From Dipteris shenzhenensis (Eukaryota > Polypodiophyta > Polypodiopsida > Gleicheniales), in assembly GCA_047967505.1 (NCBI GenBank), contig CM106540.1: 64,000 nt of DNA. One strand, given 5' to 3'. Positions 10,383 through 21,407 of this stretch are shown piece after piece. Both the position numbers and the translations under genes were made by a program. Each line of letters starts with the position of its first letter. The stretch's first letter is position 1. A model generated the notes under the pieces. That model was not told where the DNA came from and ran no database searches. It saw only the letters and a list, made by a program, of their open reading frames with translations.

Positions 10383-11840
10383 ATGGATCCCCATTTAGCC
10401 AATCTCCGTCCACCTCCACCGGCCACGAGAACCATCATTTTTTTAGAAGACGAGCTGCAGCAGCTCAAGAAAGATGTGGAATTAGAGGGCTCCACATCAC
10501 TTTTCGCCCGCATCTTTGGGTCACACCCTTCTAGATCACAGGCTAGACACTGGATGCTAGCGGCGTTACCAGGAGACCTCGCCTCTCACCTCAAGGATAT
10601 TCGACTTTTGGGATGTGGATTCTTCCAAGTGGTTTTCGACTCCCACAAGTCCATAGCCCTTGTTCTCAAAGCTAATCCCCAGGCTTTGGGCTCGAGGAGG
10701 ATCTTTCTTTTGCCCTACACCTTGGGCTTCGATCCGGTTGAGGAGGACAGGCAGGTCACATCACTGCTCATTAGGTTTCCTGGTCTTTCTCAGGTCTACC
10801 GTCAACTGCTTGCCACTATTGGAGCCACATTCGGAGCGGTCACGGAGATCCCCTCCCTTCCTGGCATGCCTTCTTCCTTGGCAGAGGCAGTCAGTGCAGA
10901 TGGGGTGCCTTATGTTAGGGTCATTGTCTCTGACCCTAACATCTCAGATGACCACATTATGCTTCAGCGTTCAGACGGTTCTCTCTTTCGACAGAGAGTC
11001 GAGATTTCACGTAGACAGGACCAGTGCAGGATTTGCAGGACCCTTGGGCACTTTGCTAGAGACTGCCCAAGGAAGAGAAAAAGACCCAAGAAGTCTTCTA
11101 GTGCGGCTCCTTCACGTTCTACCACGACTGCACCTCCCCAGCACCCTGTACCACACACTCCAGGACCACCAAGAGCAACAGGGCGCCCTGCTTTGCGCAC
11201 CCTAAGACCACCTAGGGCAGCAGGGCACCCAATGCCTGTAGCACACCCAGTACCACGATGGAGAGCTATCAGAGCAGCTCCCTTATCTCAGGAGGAGACT
11301 TTTGATCCTGTTCAGACAGACGCCTTCCAGACTCGAGAGGTGGATGTTGCTGCAGCTCCAGACACTACCCATCAAGAGGGGCCTTTAGATCCACTAGCCC
11401 CAGTCACTTTGGTCTCTGACCCCTTGGTTTCTGACCACGAGGGGACTATAGGTACTTCTTCCCCGCAGACTGTTCCTGCCACAGTCCGGACAACCGAGAA
11501 AGTGCAGGCGCAGATGAGGGCTCCTGATTCCTCATCACCCCAGCCACAGGCCTCCTCAACCCCCAGCTCCAGTTCTGGTGATAGAGGCCTGGCAGCTCCT
11601 TCTCCTCCATCTTCCACGAGTGCAGGTCTTCTTCGCACTCCTCGACCAAACTTGCTTATCAGGAATTCTTTTTCGGCACTGGCAGATTCGGGGACTTTCA
11701 TGGATGATGAGGAGTTTGTGCCCTCCACCTTAGGGGTTCCGATCATTGGGATTCCTTCTGACAGGGCCTCCCTTTCAGCAGGTGTGGGGATCCTTTCACC
11801 TGTTGAGTTTCCTGCCCTCAGCAGGAGTGTTTCAGCCTAG
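10383..11840 (+). CDS. LINE ORF1 protein (DUF4283-like, CCHC knuckle), 485 aa
   Basis: The frame is intact and opens at the ATG after the C/T leader. Residues ~20-60 carry the conserved DELQQLKKDVE and SRSQARHWMLAALPGDL motifs. Residues ~70-190 form a DUF4283-like domain (DIRLLGCGFFQVVFD, YTLGFDPVEEDRQ). Residues ~217-230 form a zinc knuckle, CRICRTLGHFARDC (CX2CX4HX4C), followed by a basic KRKRPKK stretch. The rest is Pro/Ser/Thr-rich and probably disordered. In the family, ORF1 binds element RNA and forms the ribonucleoprotein. ORF2 begins about 60 bp downstream. This is the only undamaged ORF1 in the window, although its own ORF2 is dead, so it could act only in trans. Confidence 0.85.
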   Translation: MDPHLANLRPPPPATRTIIFLEDELQQLKKDVELEGSTSLFARIFGSHPSRSQARHWMLAALPGDLASHLKDIRLLGCGFFQVVFDSHKSIALVLKANPQALGSRRIFLLPYTLGFDPVEEDRQVTSLLIRFPGLSQVYRQLLATIGATFGAVTEIPSLPGMPSSLAEAVSADGVPYVRVIVSDPNISDDHIMLQRSDGSLFRQRVEISRRQDQCRICRTLGHFARDCPRKRKRPKKSSSAAPSRSTTTAPPQHPVPHTPGPPRATGRPALRTLRPPRAAGHPMPVAHPVPRWRAIRAAPLSQEETFDPVQTDAFQTREVDVAAAPDTTHQEGPLDPLAPVTLVSDPLVSDHEGTIGTSSPQTVPATVRTTEKVQAQMRAPDSSSPQPQASSTPSSSSGDRGLAAPSPPSSTSAGLLRTPRPNLLIRNSFSALADSGTFMDDEEFVPSTLGVPIIGIPSDRASLSAGVGILSPVEFPALSRSVSA

Positions 11841-11899
11841 GGGAAGCTGGTATCCTCTACTAGGTCGGGTAAGGCTTTCCATCCGGCATCCTCCTGTCG

Positions 11900-13240
11900 A
11901 TGAGAATAGTCAGTTGGAACATACAGGGCCTAGGTGGAGTTCCACACCGTCACCATAGGCAGCTGATCCGGAACCAGCTTCATCCAAGCATCACTCAAGG
12001 TGTTATTGATATCCTTTTTATCCAAGAACACAAGTTGGATGCCAGTGATTGCTGTAAGTGCGGAAAACTGCTTTCAGGACATACCTTCTGGTCACCTGCT
12101 ATGGGCACAAGGGGAGGTACTTGCATTTCGGTCTCTCTTTCTATTCTCCCCTTGGTTGCTGGTCATGGTATTATCTCCCCTTCTAGAGCTCAATGGATCA
12201 TTATTTTGATTGGAGGGCGTAAGATTGGTCTTCTCAATCTTTATGCTCCCAACAACAGAGGGAAGCGGATCTCCTTTTGGAAAGAGTTACTATCTTGGGC
12301 GCCCATTGTAGATTCTTGGATCATTGGTGGCGACTTCACCATGGTTGAGTTGCCTTCAGACAAAAAGGGAGGTAGACAGGGTGGAATTCATTCTTTGGAG
12401 AGGGCAGCCTGGGATGCCTTCCTCTTTCAGTTCAGTGACACGGACACTTGGTTGGATGATGCCTTTCATATTATGCCACAGTCACTCCTGTACTCGTGGT
12501 CGAACAGGAGAATACACATGGCCATTCATGCACGGATTGACAGATTTTATGTAAACGATTGGGCACTTGACAAAGGAGGATCTATATGCATTTCTACTAG
12601 GGTTTCCACCTCAGATCATTTTCCAGTGGTGTTGCAGATTCTTGAGCCTCATCGGAGAGGACGTTGTGCCAGTGTCAGGATTCTGGATGTTTTTTATGCA
12701 GAGGAGAGCCTCACGGAGCATATTTTATAGATTTGGGTTTCTCACATACAAGGTGGAGCTCTCCACCCATCTCAGGTAGCTGCAGCCTTATCCGAAATTA
12801 GTGACTATTATCATTTAGTCACTGATTCTAGGAGACGTGAGATTCTCAGATGTGAGATTGGTATACGCCAGCAGTTAGCGTCGCTTCAGAGGGAGGAGCA
12901 GAAGAGGTCCACAGATGCTTGGATTCAGGAGTGCCTTGCTGCAGCAAGGGCTCACTTGCAGACATTGTTGGATCAGAGAGCAGAGTATGCCTTTCATGCA
13001 CAGGAATCCTTTTGGATTCAGATGGGTGGCAGGGTCAACAAACACTTTTTCTCTACTCACGGGCCCAGACATAGTAGAGATAGTGTTTCGCAGCTTGTTG
13101 ACTCAGACATGGTGTTACAGTCAGATCCTAATGCTGTCATGCGTGTAGCTTCAGATTTTTTTGCATCCCTTCTTACTGCAGATCCAGGCACACAGGCCAT
13201 TGATGATGCCAGAGAGGTTATTTGGCAGTGTATCCCCTAG
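11900..13240 (+). pseudogene. LINE ORF2: AP-endonuclease and N-terminal RT (broken)
   Basis: It starts at ATG with MRIVSWNIQG. Endonuclease motifs are visible: SWNIQG, FIQEHKL (the metal-binding Glu), GGDFTMVELPSDKKGG, ARIDRFYV and TSDHFPVVL. The usual GDFN Asn is Thr here (copy D keeps Asn). A TAG at 12728-12730 interrupts the frame where copy D has a Gln codon. The same frame then continues with the linker and N-terminal RT (QMGGRVNKHFFSTHGPRHSR) to the deletion junction at about 13239. Function: nicks target DNA and primes reverse transcription; inactive here. Confidence 0.85.
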
Positions 13241-14815
13241 GACACTCACTTCCTTCCGGACAGCCTTGGATTTGTTTTGCACGGCTGCAGGTGCACACAT
13301 TAATTGGCATAAATCCAGTGGTTTTTGGATGTGCGAGGATGACACCCGAAATTGGGGTAATGATATTGGCTTCACTTGGGTACAGAGGGGCTTCTCCGTC
13401 AGATATTTGGGTTGCCAGGTTGGGGTGGGCATCTCTCCCTCACAACTGTTTGCTCCGGTGTTAGAAAGCATCAAAAGAAAGCTCCTTTTCTGGAGCTCAA
13501 CCAAACTTGACTTGGCCTCCAGGGTGGTGGTGGTTAACCAGGTCTTCTAACCACAGCATGGTTTGTATGCTCTTGTTGGTGCCACTCTAGGGATTGTATC
13601 ACTCAGCTTAAGAGGCCTGTACGAAACTTCTTATGGAGTGGTCTAGATGGCACAACTGATGTTACAGCCAAGGTGGCTTGGGAGAGCTTGATTCTTCCTA
13701 CAAGAGAAGGGGGTTTGAATATCATTGACCCAGATCTACAGTGCAGAGCTTTACTCTGCAAGTTGGTTGTGAGAGGGCTTATGCCAGGACAAGAGCCTTG
13801 GAAGGATTTTTTAATCAGATGCATACAGTCTTGCACGCCCACTTCAGGAGAGGATTGGACACACAGTACTAGATGGGTTTTCACCACAGCCCACCTTAGG
13901 TCTCCCTCTTCCCCTCTTATGGTTGCTATCCTGAAAGCATGGGCCAGCTTCCAGAGTACTCTTCACGGGATTCCCCCATCCACCCGTGAAGAGATTGAAA
14001 GTCAGCCTATCATGTGGAATGATAGGATTTTGGATGAGCTTGGCAGACCACTTGGAGCTTCTCCTTACATGCAGTGGCCAAGATGGGAGAGGGGTCCTGC
14101 ATCTACAGTTGGAGCATGGAAAGCCTTCAGGAAGCTGCGTGCAGACCAACAGGCCCAGATGGTTCTTTATCTTAGAGGGAGTGCAGGGAGAGTCCAGCAG
14201 ATTGATGCAGCGTCGCCCTTGGATTGGGTGACACAGATGACATGCCTATTACTTGCTCCACCTGGATGGGGGCATTTTTTAGATTGGGAGTTCCTTTACA
14301 GGTGATTGCTTTTCTTGACCCACATGAGGATGCCTTAGTATTTGATGTTTCTTCAGGGGACAGGTTGTCCAGATCCGCAGACGATATCTTGTTGGAGGTA
14401 CCGTTTCAGCCAGTCAGGATAGTGGGCTTCATGGAGCATGGCTCTCTTTCACAGTGGTACTGGGATCCTGACCCGCTTCTCCTCACCCTTGGCTCATGGA
14501 GGCTGTGGCTCTATGGAGGTGTCCCAATTAAGTTTTTGCAGTGGGACCCTGGGGAATGGGAATGGATAGATGAAGGGCACCGAGAGAAGGGCATCCCCTT
14601 CTTTCGTTACATGGTCAGTAATGCTAGGAAATTCCAGCTCAGCTCTAGGGGTTGGAAGCCTACCAGAGCTCCTCATTGGGAGAACTTTCAAATTTCTACT
14701 GACTTGCAGAGATTTTTTTGGCAGAGGCTCTAGAAATCCCACCGGAATAGAAAAATCACTCTCTTCTTTTGGCTTTTTATTCATGGTGGGATAGCAGTGA
14801 ACCATTGGAGGTCCA
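13241..14815 (+). pseudogene. LINE ORF2 C-terminal remnant
   Basis: Frames after the deletion encode the RT thumb and connecting region (HINWHKSSGFW, GFTWVQRGFSVRYLGCQVG, VVVVNQVF, TREGGLNIIDPDLQCRALL) and an N-terminal part of the C-terminal domain (WDPGEWEWIDEGHREKG). Shifts occur at about 13550 and 14300. Similarity to copies C and D ends around 14815, before the zinc-binding cysteines. Confidence 0.8.
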
Positions 14816-15870
14816 TGGGGGCAAATGCACCACCTTATAGAATAGAAGCATGGCTCCACATGGCCTACTACTCTGACTGGCTCGAGATGTGCATCCATAA
14901 CAATGTCCTCGTTGAAAGATCTAACCAATCTGCCACCTGCATAGCAGTGTGAGAACCATGGACTGCCCAGCTTTGTCCCACATGAGGGCAATGACCTGGA
15001 AAGGAATACTTGTGTAGGAAAAACCCCACCTACATGATAAGTCTATGATTAACCAAAGGAGTGCTTTGTTCTTCAGAGAGGTCGTTGAAATCTTTCCAAG
15101 ATCCCATAGACGAGGCATGACCTCTCTTTGAATCAATGCATTAACCTGAAGCACCTAGAGGTCTACCAAGGTCATCCAAGACATACTCATTACATGATAG
15201 GACACCTATCAATTTCATCTTGCAAAACAGGGAGAATTCTTCTAAAAGGAACCCCCAAGCTGCACCAGGCTCTCACAATAGAGTCTTAAGAGGTAAGGCA
15301 TATTGAGATTTGCAGATCCAATGAGCGCTCAATAGAAGCCTTAAGAGGTAAGGCATCTTGAGATTTGTAGCTCACCACCTTGTATCCCAAGGCATCGTAG
15401 GAAAAAATCTACATCGCGCCTGACTTGGCAGGTTTTCCTTGACAACAACCTTGCAAAGCAAAGCTCTGCAATGAGTATTTGGATAAATGATATTAAGCCC
15501 TTCCTCCATGGTTGAAGAATCAGAGTTCCCTAAGACACTCTAGCTCTAAATGTGTGGGTCCATCAAATCTACTCCAAAGAAAGTTCTTGATACCTCTCTT
15601 AAGTTGCATAATGCAGTCCCTTGAGTGACACCAAGAAGAGAAAACAAACCAAGTAGTAGCCAACAACACTTGGTTGATAACAACCATCTGAGAGGCAGGA
15701 TCCATCCTAGCTGAACTTTGAAAAGGAGTTTCATCATGGTACTCTCCAAAGCCGGCCAGAGCAAAATTGATGTGTGGGAGGAATGTCAATGCCCACGTGA
15801 CATCTTAAATATCTAGCAGAAAGACCTGTTGAAACCCAAGTAGACAAAAATATGACCTCAATCAGAAGAT
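14816..15870 (-). pseudogene. Older LINE ORF2 fragment, inverted
   Basis: The minus strand encodes, in several broken frames, a diverged version of the region found at 13370-14150 of copy A: YLR-CHVGIDIPPTHQFCSG, MVVINQVLLATTWFV, DCIMQLKRGIKNFLWS, then AWCSLGVPFRRILP with a DEIDRCPIM tail. Order and spacing match ORF2 but identity is much lower than among copies A, C and D, so it is an older relative. It abuts copy A tail-to-tail. It could be a separate insertion or one arm of a rearrangement; I favour separate because of its greater divergence. Confidence 0.7.
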
Positions 15871-16299
15871 TCCTGAACATATACAACTCGAATTCTGATA
15901 AAAAGAGCTTACAATTTATAGAATAGAGGAAGCCATGCTATTTTTGGGTTAGCCCTAAAAACTTTCAGCCAGTAAAAGCTGGCTGAATTTCGTTTTTCAC
16001 AAGGATGCCCAAAAAGCTGGAATTTGTGATTTGCTTCATGTGGCCCCTCCCTAAAGCTGGTCAGCCACCTTGGAATAGTTTTCCCCTAAAACAAGGGACA
16101 TTTTGCACTTTCCAACGTCCTACAACAAATAAAGCAATATTAACACAGTTTTACGTATTAGAGGTTACCGAATGCATGCATTCTACTTCTTGGACTTCCT
16201 AGTTTCTTGTGGGCATCCCCTCGATGCACGTTAACCAATGCAACAAACGTTACTGTCGAGTAGTTCTTGAGCTTGACAAGGTACTTGCAGGTATCCTTA
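15871..16299. other. No gene seen
   Basis: This is AT-rich intron sequence. A small inverted motif AGCCAGTAAAAGCTGGCT lies near 15968. There is no coding signal. Confidence 0.4.
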
Positions 16300-17105
16300 C
16301 CTCTGAGCCCTTTCTTCTCTGTGTGCTACATAATCTATTCTAGTTGGAGGATCCCATATATCACTTCCATCTCTGGTGGCTCTTCCATAACTGGTTTTGT
16401 TAGATTGGTTCCTTGATACTTCTTGAGGGGACTCACATGAAAGGCATTGTGAATCCTCCAATGCTCAGTGGCTCTAGTCGACATGTGACTTTGTTGATTG
16501 GCTCAGTGACCTGGAAGGGTCCATACTACCTAGTTGAAAGCTTTGGATGCACCTTTTATTTTCCCTTCATCTTCCTAACCCGTGCTTTCTCAAACTTGAG
16601 AAGTACCCAATCTCCCCCTTGAAGATTGATTTCCCTTCTGTTCTTATCTGCATTCTCTTATGCTTTCCCTAGATCTTTCTATTGGTGTCTAAAGCTAAGA
16701 AAAAGCTATTTCTAGTCCTTGAATGTACTGATCAGGTGAAAATATTTCATCCTTAATCCTCAACTTATGCATCGATCACTTCGAATAGGGCTTTCCCTTT
16801 GCACATGTGAGTGGTATTGTTGTAAGAAAATTCCATGAGCAGAAGGTATTTCTCCCATAGCATTGGCAATCTCACTTCAACTATCTAACTGGGGGTGAAA
16901 AAAAGATGAGAAATCAAATTTTGTTTCCATGTTTTCAAATAATGCTCTCCAGGACAAGCTATTCATTTTTTCATCTTGATCACTTACTATGGACTTGGGC
17001 ATCTCATAGTGCTTGAACACCTGTGCCAAAAAAATCTTGCCATGTGATCTGCCTTGATGGTTTGACACTCTCAAGTAGTCACTCCTTGTCGACCAAGTAT
17101 TGACC
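16300..17105 (-). pseudogene. Decayed Ty3/gypsy integrase
   Basis: On the minus strand a frame at 16877-17185 includes MPKSIVSDQDEKMNSLSWRA and LFENMETKFDFSSFFHPQ, the integrase core around the second catalytic Asp with the usual S-x-F-HPQ context. Further left, broken frames give HNAFHVSPLKKYQG, the common C-terminal integrase 'FHVS.LK' motif. Multiple stops separate them. It appears unrelated to the better-preserved elements in the window. Confidence 0.7.
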
Positions 17106-17109
17106 ACAT

Positions 17110-17920
17110 TGTTAGAACATGAAGTCGAGTGTGTTTTAGTGTGTTCTACTAGGAGTTCTAGTAGGGTCTTATATGTGAGTGCCACGTGTCATATTGGGAG
17201 CCATCCCATATACATTTGTGCACTCTAGTATGTGTGCCTATCGTGTAAAGGCTTGTACTTGTCACTTGTCAAATCATTCAATCTAATCAAGGCTACAGGC
17301 ACTTTGGTCTACATGTGAGTACTTTCATGCTCTTTCTAATTGTTTCCTTTTCTTTCGTCCTCCATAACTCTCTTCCCTTCCTACCCTACCTCCTCTCCCT
17401 ACTCCACTACATTCCTTTATGTGATGTCAGAGCTGACCTATCCTTTTCCCACTCTTCCTATCTCCCAATCTCACCCTTATCCTCTTGAAGCTTGGAGCTG
17501 TCGCCATTGGTGAAGATGAAGTTGCTGGTCTTGGAGCTCTTCGTCGTGAAAACTACACTCTAAGCTGCTGTTCCAGCTAGGGCGACTGATCTAAACCTCG
17601 TTTTCAACAAGTTCGTGGGCTGTTGTTGCATTTCGAGGAAGTTTGGAGGCACCTCATCACTAGAAACCAGCTCCAAGTAGCTCCTACAGGCTGGGCTGTT
17701 AGGAAATGGAGTCAAGATGAGTCAGTTTTGGTTTGTTCTGGTGAGTCCTAGTGTGAGTTCTAGTCTAGTGTGTCCTATGGATGCCCATGTCATTGGGATT
17801 TACTCATATGCATTGGTGTTTATATGTGTGTGTGTTCTATATAAGGGTGGTACTTGTCTAGTGTCAAATAAATCAAGTATCAAGCCTACAAGCTCTTTGG
17901 TCTACATGTGAGTACTTTCT
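17110..17920 (+). mobile_element. TRIM-like miniature LTR retrotransposon
   Basis: There are two similar direct repeats. LTR 1 is at 17110 to about 17412 (starting TGTTAGAACATGAAG). LTR 2 is at 17697-17920 (starting TGTTAGGAAATGGAG) and is cut short by a LINE tail. Both share the downstream block CTTTGGTCTACATGTGAGTA. A degraded primer site (GATGTCAGAGCT) follows LTR 1 near 17420. The interior is under 300 bp with no coding capacity. Structure and size fit a terminal-repeat retrotransposon in miniature; the low repeat identity suggests age. Confidence 0.65.
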
Positions 17921-18263
17921 CAAGAAAGAGACTTCTATTAAGTAAGAGAAAAAACCCGCGAGAGCAAGCTCAAAGCGGAATACATCATGAAATCATGAGG
18001 ATAAATAAAAAACCCCCTCAGAGTGAGGTGGAAAATAACCAAGGGTGAGGCTGAAAGTGCCATCTCAACCCTGTAGTAGTCTCAGAGAAGAAAGGAGAAT
18101 CCTTCCATTCCCTAAAGAAAGAAGCCCTAGCTGAGGCTGCATGGGAGTCTCCCTGCATACCCGTCCATACGGCCATCAAAGTATGTACGGTGTCTATCCA
18201 GATACTAGCCAATGTGTGCGATGGATGAACCTGAGTATCCTCCAAAGGCTTTGTGCATCTGTC
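17921..18263 (-). mobile_element. LINE-A 3' end, severely 5'-truncated
   Basis: This is the reverse complement of the last ~340 bp of LINE-A copy D (about 56710-57030): the end of ORF2 (segments ASFFREWKDSPFFSE and TTGLRWHFQ) and the 3' UTR ending CTTAATAGAAGTCTCTTTCTTG. No poly-A remnant is left at 17920. Confidence 0.8.
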
Positions 18264-18274
18264 ACATCTGGAAG

Positions 18275-19237
18275 TGTTACCAGAGGCCTAGGGCCACTAG
18301 TGCAAGGAGCAAGTAGGGAAGTGCCAATGGTGATGCAAGTGTTGGATGATGGTGACAATGACAGAACGCACGAGGACAATGGTATCACCAAGGGTGCGAG
18401 CGATACGAGTGCAAGGGTGATGCAAGCCAAGTAGAACAAAGTTACAAGAGCCATCCTTCAACGTGAAGGCAAGAGAACTCAAGCGACATGATGCAAGGTG
18501 CATTATACCAAGTAAAGGGGGATGAAGAGGGAAATACACGGGGTGAAGGGAGCTAGAGTTGCGAACATAGATGGAGGGAAGCACAGTATTCAAAGCAGAA
18601 GAGAAGTACACCAGAAGGACACCACAATGATACACTTGGCGAGCTCTTGACTCAAGTCTCCTTGTCACTCTCTTGTTTCCCCTTATAATCTTGGAATGCC
18701 CCGTCCCCTCCTTCTCCCAGGCCTTCATCCCCTCTGTTGCATGGAGGGTCCCTTCTCCAGCTGAGAATCGTATCCCTTCTCCTTGGCTCTATCTCTCTTA
18801 GCAGCTCCACCTCTCGGATTATTCATGGCTTCAACCACTTCCTGACTCGCCAGCCTCCTCCTAGTTGGTGATATAATTACCCCATGTGCACCTCTCTATG
18901 GTCCACTGTGCACCGCTTAGCCTTTCTGACTCCTGTCGGTGTGCACTTATCTTCTCCATGTGTAGCTTTTGGGTGCTCCTCTGCACCACCATTCACATAG
19001 TTCGGACATGATCGCTTAGGTGGACTCGTGGGATCTTGCTGTGGTACACAAGTGACCATCGTTATCTCCAGTTGACATAGGTGTCACCTTGTCAGCTCGC
19101 CAACATAGTTGTCACTATGTCGACGTGGTGACATAGTTGTCACCTTGTCAGCTCACCGACATAGTTGTCACCTGGTCGACATGGTGACATAGTTGTCACA
19201 TGGTTGGAATGGCTTGAACTTGAATGCTTCTACAACA
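18275..19237 (-). mobile_element. 3' LTR of minus-strand gypsy element (TGTTACC family)
   Basis: On the minus strand it begins TGTTGTAG and ends GGTAACA. Its terminal ~40 bp matches the end of the plus-strand LTR at 30273-31414 (GGAGGCC..AGGGCCACT block). At its internal edge (19238-19254) lies a G-rich polypurine tract like the one before 30273. U3 carries short repeats containing GACATAGTTGTCACC at 19075-19200. Confidence 0.75.
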
Positions 19238-20634
19238 ATTCCCCCGCCACTATCATTCACCGTCCCAGTGAATGGGTGAAGGAGAATACAAGGCTGTCCC
19301 ATGAGTGAAGGAGAGTATAAGGCTATGGGACAGCAGAAGTACAAGGGCGTGACCTTTAAAAATTACAAGGGCTCGTGGCCCCATAGCACCAAACAAAATA
19401 ACCCAATGGCTCGTGGCCTTACATCGGAAATGAGAAACTGAAATAAAAGAGTATGTAGAGTATGCTCATGGCCTTACAATGGATGAAAATTAAAAGAGCA
19501 CACTATGCTATATAGGTACATCTACTATGTAGAACAATAAGTCCCCATGTACATCACCGAGAAAAAAGACCCTCATATCACCACATACATCTCCGATGAA
19601 GGAAAAAAAAGACCACTACGTCCGTGTCCAGGAGCAAATGCTTGCTAGATCAAGAGAACAGTAAATGAAAAACTCCTATGTACAAAAGTGTGAGATTTTT
19701 TATCAGAGGGAAAATCAAGTCTCATGCCAAGAGAGCCTCATGGAGCTACAGATCCTCTCGATCGTGTATCTTCCTACTGCTCCTCAATCGTTTCCATGAT
19801 ATTCCGTAAAATCTCATACTTCCCCTTATATCGATGATATGCCGATCTGTAGTGATCATGGTGCAATTGGAGAAGGGCGAGCTCATCTTGCAGAGAGGAA
19901 AGCTGTTGCTACAAGGATTGATGGGATGTATCAAGAGTGGCATTGCGCTCTATCATGTTGGTAAGGCGTTGCACAACGGAACTGTCACGACCTGGTCGAT
20001 ATCCTCCTCCTCCATATCCATGGGAGAGTGTGTGCGCTTGAGCTCACAAAGAAGTTTGTGATAATCTTGAGTTTGTGACTGCCACAGTGCATCAATGGAG
20101 AAAGATTGTACCGAGGATGCTGCGATGTAGTGGTCTAGCATATCGTTCACCTGGAGAGGAGGACAACCAGCTTGAAGGGGCAAGGAAGCAGCCACAAAAA
20201 CAGTGGGACCTGGCCGAGGTGCAGCTGCGTCAAGTGGTCTTGTCCGGTGTCGCCAAGGGGGAATAACTATAGGAGGTGAGGAACTGACCAGGGAGAGAGA
20301 AGGAGCCTGCTGTCACGATGAGGGAGAAACCGCTACACTGAGAGGGGATTGGAGGCCCAACGCCAAAGTAAGATCAAATCCATAAGATGCTTGAGACAGT
20401 GGCACACTGTAGGGGGATAGTACCTCCATAGACTCCACGAGTGGCAGGGAAAGTGGAACGAGCTGGTTCTCTAAGGATGTCACAGGTGTTGAAGAACCAT
20501 CATGGATGGAGGAGGCAACGATGGGATCAGTGACTGTACATATAGAAGAAGGGACGTGCAATCGCCGTACACTCCCCTCTGATTCTGATCCCACTGTGAG
20601 AACCGATATCGCCTGGCCCCTTGACCACACTGGA
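19238..20634 (-). pseudogene. 3' end of minus-strand gypsy element with post-pol ORF remnant
   Basis: The minus-strand frame at 20195-19953 (PPLQVNDMLDHYIAASS, QTQDYHKLLCELKRTHSPMD, EEEDIDQVVTVPLCNALP) aligns along its length with the post-pol ORF at about 28755-28960 on the plus strand (PPLHENDMFTAYIATSS, NEDYSQLLSVLHKKRSPV, EEEDLTQIFTIPLQDCLA). A preceding Ser/Pro-rich frame (20313-20600) corresponds to the linker. The coiled-coil region is not preserved. A G-rich polypurine tract and LTR follow. The upstream end is replaced at 20635 by another LTR. Confidence 0.65.
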
Positions 20635-20897
20635 GGAAAGCAAAATGGAAAGGAAAATGAAAGAACAAGTGCTAGGCAATGATAATCACATGTCGATAGC
20701 TTGATGTTGACTAATATCAAAAGACTCAAGACAAGTACAACACTATAGTGTGTGACACTAGACTCTAGAAAGCCATAGTGTATATGGGATAATTCCCAAT
20801 ATGACACGTGGCATGTCTAGGACTCACTAGACTATAAAACACCCCCTAGACACCTAGTACACTCATTTTTGACTTACTCTGGCTTCATATTCCAACA
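20635..20897 (-). mobile_element. 3' LTR of a minus-strand LTR element (left end lost)
   Basis: It closely matches the LTR at 32000-32306, both starting TGTTGGAATATGAAGCC on the minus strand, but lacks that LTR's last ~35-60 bp. Right of it, on the minus strand, CATGGGGGGG sits immediately upstream of TGTTGG and is a good polypurine tract, so this is the 3' LTR. Together with the 5' LTR at 32000-32306 it frames the 20635-32306 interval. Confidence 0.75.
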
Positions 20898-21385
20898 CCC
20901 CCCCATGAAGGCAAGGTGAGAGACTACTGCAAGAACAGAACATGACAGTGACGGTCATCAGAATTGTGCATGCTGGTCTAGAACTAGACATGGTTCCCAC
21001 ACAATCTCAGAGGCAAGTGAGCATGGCTCAGAGGCTAGTGAGCATAACATAGAAATCTCATCTAGCATGGCTCAGAGGCTCATCATGCATGGATGTATGA
21101 CCAACTCAGGGTCTAGGAGACAATGCACCAACATCCTGGAACTCTCAAGCTAGGCCTGATAAACAAATAGACCTATCAAAGCCAATACAAACAGCTCCCA
21201 CAGTACATCCCCCTTGGCTTCATAACAGGACATGTTAGGAAGCCACACACCAAAAAAATAGGAAAACCAATACATCTTTTTAGGAGGACTATCCAAGGCA
21301 GAGGACCTTTAGACTCAATGAAAACCAAACACTCAATACATTTCATTTTAGGAGACTACCTAGGGTAGAGGACCCCAAAATACAT
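20898..21385 (-). mobile_element. 3' interior of the minus-strand LTR element
   Basis: This is noncoding sequence between the polypurine tract and the start of the plus-strand gypsy pol. It contains several repeats of GAGGCT(A/C)(G/A)T and AGCATGGCTCAGAGGCT at about 21010-21080. No polymerase domain is recognised here, so the element family is uncertain (LTR size and primer site would suit copia or a non-autonomous element). Confidence 0.45.
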
Positions 21386-21407
21386 CAAGCGTCCCGCAAA
21401 GGTAGAG

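Larger units (their letters stand above)
9563..14815 (+). mobile_element. LINE-A copy A (5' complete, RT core deleted, 3' truncated)
   Basis: This is a non-LTR retrotransposon with the family 5' terminus AGCTGCTGCTCC, a pyrimidine-only leader to about 10320, an intact ORF1 (10383-11840) and ORF2 beginning at 11900. ORF2 has an endonuclease, then a stop at 12728, then a junction at about 13239 where some 830 bp present in copy C (about 36265-37100) are missing. That deletion removes all catalytic RT motifs. The sequence resumes with the RT thumb and linker regions and stops matching at about 14815, inside the zf-RVT region, where an inverted LINE fragment abuts. It cannot be autonomous. Confidence 0.88.

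Noticed and set aside
14700-15870. Twin-priming inversion within LINE copy A
   Set aside because: The inverted part covers a region already present in copy A and is much more diverged, so it is better explained as a separate older insertion.
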